Of a DNA stretch of 64,000 bases, positions 58,701-64,000 are shown piece by piece. A program made the translations under genes and the position numbers. Within the stretch, counting starts at the first letter, position 1. The number at the start of each line of letters is the position of its first letter. Below the pieces are notes generated by a model. It was given only the letters and a program-made list of their open reading frames with translations. It ran no database searches and had not been told where the DNA came from. Origin of the DNA: Holacanthus passer (taxonomy: Eukaryota; Chordata; Actinopteri; Pomacanthidae); the NCBI GenBank assembly GCA_025331565.1, contig JAFREQ010000012.1:11956501-12020500 (forward strand), read 5' to 3'.

Positions 58701-60055
58701 GAGGTCGGACTGTGTTTTGAACTGCACACACTTGTTTTCAGGTATGGAAGGTCATAGCAGGGTTAGTCCACATTCAGTGTCATTTAATCCTTAATCACAA
58801 ACTCATATATATTTCCAGCCTTGTTCGTGATAGCTGTTTTACTGTAGCAGTGCACTCTGCTGATCACACTCATGCAAGAGTCATGGCTGTCTTTAATTAC
58901 ATCCATGCATGTATTGACTTCCTTTTTTAACTAGTAAAGAAACAAAAGCCAACTTTGGTTTGATTGGCCTGTATCTGTTTTCCTTCCCCATTCTGTGTTT
59001 CTGAAGACACAGAGATCTGTGAGAGATCAGTTTCTGTCTTCCTCCTTCCCTCCTCTCTTTCTCAGCCTGGGGGTGAAAACAGGTGGAATTCATGCTAGTA
59101 CTGCTCTAAGATAGGTTTACAACTATGAGCTGTTTGGGTTGCACCTCAGTGACGTCTTGTGCCATAAATCTAAAGCTAGTGATCTAAAGTTTTGTCTGTA
59201 ACATTTCAACACATACACTCTTTTCCTAGTGTTTTTACTCAGATCCACTGTTCACATAGAGTCACTTTACTCTTAAGTTGTATCTCTGGAGTGGCATCAG
59301 AGAACAAGCAATCTGCATTTTTTTTTGGTCAGGATCAGTTTCCAAACCCTCTCAAGTGGATTGCCACAAAGGCATCATATCCTCTTTCTCTTCCTCAACC
59401 TTTTCTCTTTCCTGTCTGCATTTGACAAGTCTATACTCCTGTTTTCCACCACCTTTATCCTATAAAATGACCCTGTGCACATGTGCAGGGGTATGAGTAG
59501 ATTGATCTGACTGGTTCAGTATAGACAGAGCATCTTAACCTGCAGGCCACATTTTAAAGCTTGAGTAGGACCATATGTTCCTGTTGTATTGTCATGTCCA
59601 TACCTTGTGCTGACCAGGGATCGAGTTAAGGTGTCATCTCCTGTAAAGGTCTCTCCTCCTGAAGAGGCCAGAGAAACGCCTCTGTGTTCTAATCTCAGGA
59701 ACGGCCTGATAGTTACCAAACTCCTTATTAACTATTCATGGAGGACACAGGTGCCAAATGGGGCTCCGTGTGTCCTCCAATCCATCTTGTCTTTGGGAGG
59801 AGGACAGTAGGTGTCAATGTTGGGAGGACACGGAGGAGGATTGTTGAATTCAGACAAAACTGGAGAAGAGTTGGTTTCTCTGATAGAAACTGCTGCCACA
59901 TGATGGATTGTCTTTCAACATCAACAGAGGAATTGGTTGCGTCTATTCAGATTCAAGCATTTGTCGAACTACTTTGATGGTATAAAATATCAAGAGGGAC
60001 GTAAACAGATGAGACTGAGCAATAGATAGACTTTTTTGTGTGTCGATTTGTCAAC
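58701..60055. other. spacer between arnt and the cortexin-like gene
   Basis: No coding exon is recognised. It must hold the promoter and 5' UTR of the cortexin-like gene, but I cannot place them. Unlike the other promoters here, it lacks a CpG island and GCTAGC motifs. Confidence 0.5.
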
Positions 60056-60241
60056 ATGGACTCTCCAACCCCCCCCATGAGCAGATTCGAAGTGGATGTG
60101 GACCTTGGTTTTGCCCTCTTCTTCTTCTTCCTGCTCTGCTTCTTCTTGCTGGTGGCCATAGTCCGCTGCGCTCAGATGGTGCTGGACCCGTACAGTGCTA
60201 TCTCTGTCACGACACACCAGGAGGAGCAAACAGAGGAGTGA
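60056..60241 (+). CDS. ctxnd2: cortexin-domain microprotein, probably ctxnd2 (61 aa)
   Basis: A single-exon gene for a small one-pass membrane protein. An acidic N-terminus (FEVDVDLGFA, 11-20) leads into a strongly hydrophobic helix of Phe and Leu (about 18-36). The cortexin signature IVRCAQMVLDPYS follows at 35-47, with a short polar tail ending EEQTEE. Classical cortexins (CTXN1-3) are about 80 aa and end in a FDYALV-like motif, missing here. The VDVD lead-in and short tail match the cortexin-domain-containing group (CTXND1/CTXND2), and the position between arnt and setdb1 favours CTXND2, which I recall at human 1q21. The start context (TCAACATGG) is good. Function of this group is unknown to me; cortexins are neuronal. 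CTXND1 is the main alternative name. Confidence 0.8.
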   Translation: MDSPTPPMSRFEVDVDLGFALFFFFLLCFFLLVAIVRCAQMVLDPYSAISVTTHQEEQTEE

Positions 60242-60850
60242 TGGACCTACACATCGTATATTAAAGGCAACTCGTCCTCCAAGAGCTGTGATGCCATCTA
60301 TTCAAAATCCTCAAATGGGAAAACAAAAAGAGCTACCATGAGAATATTTTGAGGCTTTTCTTATGAGTCAGTCTGGTGGAGTTTCAACTTTTATATAGTT
60401 TCTACCTAACTATATAGGCATTTTGTACAACAAGTTGCCTACCAGCAGCATCCAACAACTTAAAATGATGTAAGTATGCAACGTAAATCACAGAATATAT
60501 TTAAATATTAAGGGTTGTCTATGCTTACAGATAATACAGGCCATGCATCATCCCTTTGCACCAGAGAAAATATTTGAGATTGGCAATTTGGGAATTGTAA
60601 TCATGTTATGACGTAGGTTCATGATTTTTTTTTAAATCTTGAAATGTAAAATACTCAAGTTTTTATGCACTTTTCTGGTGTGATAAACATAAATACCTGC
60701 AGGTCCATAGATTGAAATATTAATACAAATGGTCAAACATTTGAACTACAGAGAACAGAAAGGCAGAGGTAACTCCTAGAGATCAAGATCTGTTCATCAT
60801 ACCAGAATGTACACAGTAAAAAGCAGCTTAATAAAGACTGAGGCAAATGC
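60242..60850 (+). other. ctxnd2: 3' UTR of the cortexin-like gene
   Basis: AT-rich sequence after the stop with AATAAA at 60830-60835, which probably ends the mRNA about 600 bases after the stop. No other feature is seen. Confidence 0.55.
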
Positions 60851-62040
60851 CCTTCTTTCCACACTAATACGACGCAGATGTTTCAAACTTCTCAATTATG
60901 GAACTATAATGGAAAACAGATGTTGGGCTCTTTTCTCCAAATCTTGTCACACAATGTTTTGGAGCTTTTGCACAAACTTTCATGCAAGCTGCTTGTTACT
61001 GAAAAATTAAGTAACCCCTTTAACTTGTAGCATGTGTTGGTAATTCATCAGTAGTAGGTTCGTTCAACAGAGGCACGATCATCCAGAAGAGTTGAGAAAG
61101 AACCAGGAGAGATTATTTCTCTGCATTATGAATCCTTCTCTGAGGAAGCGGTTCTCAAAGTGAATAGAGATGCGTGATTACCAGTTAACAATAATTAAAA
61201 CTGCTGGTCAGGAATCAATCAATCAATCAATCAATCAATGCAAAATGAAATGAAAAACTCTTGTACATTTACTTGAAAAAGTAACACAACAATCTATTAA
61301 AACCATTTACTTAAACAGCTTTCAAAATAGCTTTTTGAAAAAAAAGATGTTTCTTCACTGTCTTTGTTTACCTTGACATTGTAGTGTGGTTTAATAGCCT
61401 GTATTAAATGAAATTACACCTGACTCTTATAATCAACGAATGAATCATAATTAGCATAAACTGCCAGTGTATTTTTTATTTATGGAGTTTCACACAGAAT
61501 ATTTACTGCAACAATATGGTTATCATAATCAGCATGCTGTCATAATAACATACATATATAATAATAAGAAAAAATAATGAAAACATAAATGAACAATACT
61601 ACATTATGCACAATGATAATGAAGATGCTGGTTAATTAACTAATTGGTCTCACTTCAGGGTATTTTGGTATCTTGTGGGAGATAAAAAATTATTCTCTAA
61701 GAGTTAAATATCCATCAGAATATATAAAGTGCCAATTGCTTCATTTATCTTAATTAGAGCTTGAATGAGTTAATATGTGTTAAACCACAAACAACAGCAA
61801 ATTGTCTGGTGGAGTTTATTTCACTGTTCTTCACCATGAAAGTGTTTAATTATTCTGTCTTGATGAGAAATTTAGGCGCCTGTCTACAACGTGCACAGCA
61901 TCATGTAGATCAGGTGCACGTTTTAAACACCTGGTTAACCCGGGTGGGCAGAGCTCTCATCTCTCACACAAACCAACGGCACAACAACAACACCGCCCAC
62001 TCCGGTTACCCTGGGAGGCAAAGCATGCACTCCTTGTCGT
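60851..62040. other. intergenic spacer and setdb1 upstream region
   Basis: AT-rich up to about 61900, with an (AATC)n array at 61213-61239. GC and CpG content rise from about 61930 toward the setdb1 start. No gene is seen. Confidence 0.5.
61213..61239. repeat. (AATC)n microsatellite
   Basis: Nearly seven perfect AATC units. Confidence 0.95.
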
Positions 62041-62460
62041 AGCTAGCCGGTAGCATTAGCTAGCTAGCGTTATATTTACGAGCAGGCAGGATGGAAAGCA
62101 GCGAGGGGTGAGTGATGAGAGTTGTCTCTAAATGAAGTCACTATGTGAAAAGACGTGTCTCTGAGAGGAAGAGGACACAGTGTTGTTTGTTTCCCTCATC
62201 AGTCAGTCAGCAGATGAGACATTCTCTATGCTAATGCTAGGCTAACGAGCTAGCCTGCTCTCACCTGTGTCAGGCTTCAGTTTGTTGTGTGTTAGCTCCC
62301 CTGACGGTGTCTTATTAAAGTGTCAGCGAAGTTATGGTACAGTCACTCTGTCAGTTTAGATTAAAAGGGGAAATTTCCCACATATTGTTAATATAACGGG
62401 ACTTTTCTTTCAAACTGTCCCTCGTTGTGCTAACCAGCATTAGCAAGCTAACGTTACTCT
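62041..62460. promoter_or_regulatory. GCTAGC/GCTAAC motif cluster at the setdb1 5' end
   Basis: About ten GCTAGC, GCTAAC, GTTAGC or CATTAGC motifs flank the first setdb1 exon, including GCTAGCCGGTAGCATTAGC at 62042-62060 and GCTAACGTTAC near 62448. The pattern matches the arnt cluster. Confidence 0.6.
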
Positions 62461-63680
62461 CCATTCGGACTGTGGCAGCTGCTTTGTGATGACATTCAAA
62501 CTGGCTAATTGTTGTGTTTACATTATACAACGGCTGTGTGCTTCATCAGTATCAACCCTACATATTCTAACAATGACCCGTTTGGTTGGGACCGTTATCA
62601 TCAGCCCCTGCATCTCTGTGTGCTCTCGTAAACAAGGGGCTACATTTACATATTTAAGTCAGGCTGACATGGAGGAAGCACTGGTTTGTACACATGCGTC
62701 ACCCTGTCCAGTGTGCAAGGTTTTTATCTGCAGACCAACTCTCACAAGTCTGCATTGATGCTTTGAACCACAGGTGATCATGTCCTGTATGATCACACAT
62801 GCAAAGCAGAATCAAAAACATCCGCTCTGTCTGCACTGAAATCCTGCACTGTTGTTAACACATGATCAGAGATACTGTCATGTTTGTTTTTATTATTATA
62901 AACACATTTCTTATGAGTATGTGCAGGTCAGCCTTGTCAGCAGGGTTGGAGTCTTCATCGTGGTATCTGATATTGCTATATAACACAATACTGCAATATG
63001 GTGTGTTAACTCACCTATAAAATAATCAATTGTTGTGCAGAACAATGACTCGTGTTTCAGTGGTTTGTACAGTTCAGAACAAACTCTTTGAGTGTGTAAA
63101 AACTTCACTAACAGATTGTGTTATGTGGCCAACACACTCCAAAGATATTTCATTTACAACAACACTGATCAATTCATTGATTTACTGCCTTAGGAGTGGG
63201 ACATACTATATTGTGATCAAATGAGTGAATGCAATGTTTTTATTCTGTTGCTAATTTGCCTGCAAAGTGGCATGCTGGTATCAACAACAACAAAAATAAT
63301 GAAAATATCAATTTTAAAGGTGCTCATATATTAGCAGTAAAAGTAATCCTAAAGTATTACTTTTTAAATACTGCTTTCCTGTGCAGTTATTATTTATAAG
63401 TGAGAGCCAGAGGATTCATATGTAGGTATTTAAAATTATGTTTACACGTTTTCTGTTTCTGTTTTTTCCTCCCCAGAATGGAGGTGGATGGCTGGGACTC
63501 CAGTCTGGAGGAAGAGCTGGGGATTTCTCTGGACGAGCTGAAGAAGTGGATTGAAGATGCTGTGGAGAAAAGCGAGATCGTGCAGAAGAAAAAGGCTCAG
63601 CTGACGGAGCTCAAAGAATGGGTGGAGCAGAAAGAAGAAGAGGAGGCGAAGACGGAGATGCTCCTCAACGATGCCAACCA
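62091..63680 (+). CDS. setdb1: setdb1 N-terminus, first two coding exons (partial)
   Basis: SETDB1 trimethylates histone H3 lysine 9 and silences retroelements with the KAP1/TRIM28 complex. Exon 1 is 62091-62107 (MESSE plus GG). Exon 2 is 63477-63680, starting AATGGAG, so codon 6 is Gly and is followed by the second Met. It ends at CAACCA|GTAAGT in phase 2. The 73 complete codons carry the family's N-terminal coiled coil: EELGISLDELKKWI, then charged heptads through QLTELKEWV, with LLNDANQ at the exon end, aligning to the human EELGISMEEL segment. Tudor, MBD and split SET domains must lie beyond the window. If exon 1 is not used, translation can start at 63478. The teleost paralogue (a or b) cannot be told. 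Confidence 0.92.
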
Positions 63681-64000
63681 GTAAGTAGATGTTAACCTTT
63701 TCCCAAAGTCTGTTTCTTGTATTTATTTAGAGTTCTGTGTTTTTAGTCAATATACAGTATTTTATCAAGCACATATCTCTTCTGTATTTCAAAGTTTATT
63801 AATTTTACATATCTTATTAGTTGCTGGAAGTGGTACTGTGTGGTTTCTTGTGCTGCTTTTTTGTAAATGATCTATATCACATATCTAAAAGGTAAAGTTA
63901 GGTGAAGATAAACCTGGAAACACTATCATACACACACAAGGTGAATAAGGTCAGCACACACAAACTACTGTTTGATTCTTTGATGGAGCTTTGAGTCTAA
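63681..64000 (+). other. setdb1: start of setdb1 intron 2
   Basis: AT-rich intron sequence after the donor GTAAGT, running off the window. Nothing else is seen. Confidence 0.7.

Overview
This window is nuclear DNA from a vertebrate, almost certainly a ray-finned (teleost) fish. It holds intron-rich genes with canonical splice sites and close matches to human gene families. It also has compact introns, many (CA)n/(GT)n microsatellites and several short dispersed repeats of kinds common in teleost genomes. There are no bacterial operons, CRISPR arrays, rRNAs or recognisable tRNAs. All five genes lie on the + strand, head to tail.

Layout: (1) 1-27.6 kb is celf3, a CUGBP/Elav-like RNA-binding splicing regulator. 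It has a noncoding first exon near 2.3 kb, 12 coding exons (458 codons), a 15.2-kb second coding intron and a probable 3.5-kb 3' UTR. (2) 29.3-45.5 kb is cers2, ceramide synthase 2, with a CpG-rich noncoding first exon near 29.9 kb, 10 coding exons (384 codons) and a long 3' UTR carrying a MITE. (3) 46.1-58.7 kb is arnt, the bHLH-PAS partner of AhR and HIF-alpha, with 20 coding exons (749 codons). (4) 60.06-60.24 kb is a single-exon 61-residue cortexin-domain membrane microprotein, probably ctxnd2. (5) From 62.09 kb to the edge are the first two coding exons of setdb1, an H3K9 methyltransferase. I derived the exon phases by hand; every junction of the four spliced genes keeps the reading frame.

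From memory, relatives of these genes cluster on human 1q21, so this looks like conserved synteny with local rearrangement. The genes do not form a pathway; they are independent units with their own promoters.

The most interesting points are noncoding. GCTAGC/GTTAGC-type motifs crowd the 5' ends of arnt and setdb1, and more weakly celf3 and cers2. Two clusters of RFX X-box-like motifs, one flanked by forkhead sites, lie in the giant celf3 intron. A perfect palindromic estrogen-response element sits inside a tandem repeat in an arnt intron. There are also a GC-AG intron in celf3, a 21-bp perfect hairpin in arnt, tandem CAGCAG splice acceptors in arnt, duplicated in-frame microexons before the arnt bHLH, and a fish CERS2 that lacks the human N-terminal glycosylation sequon.
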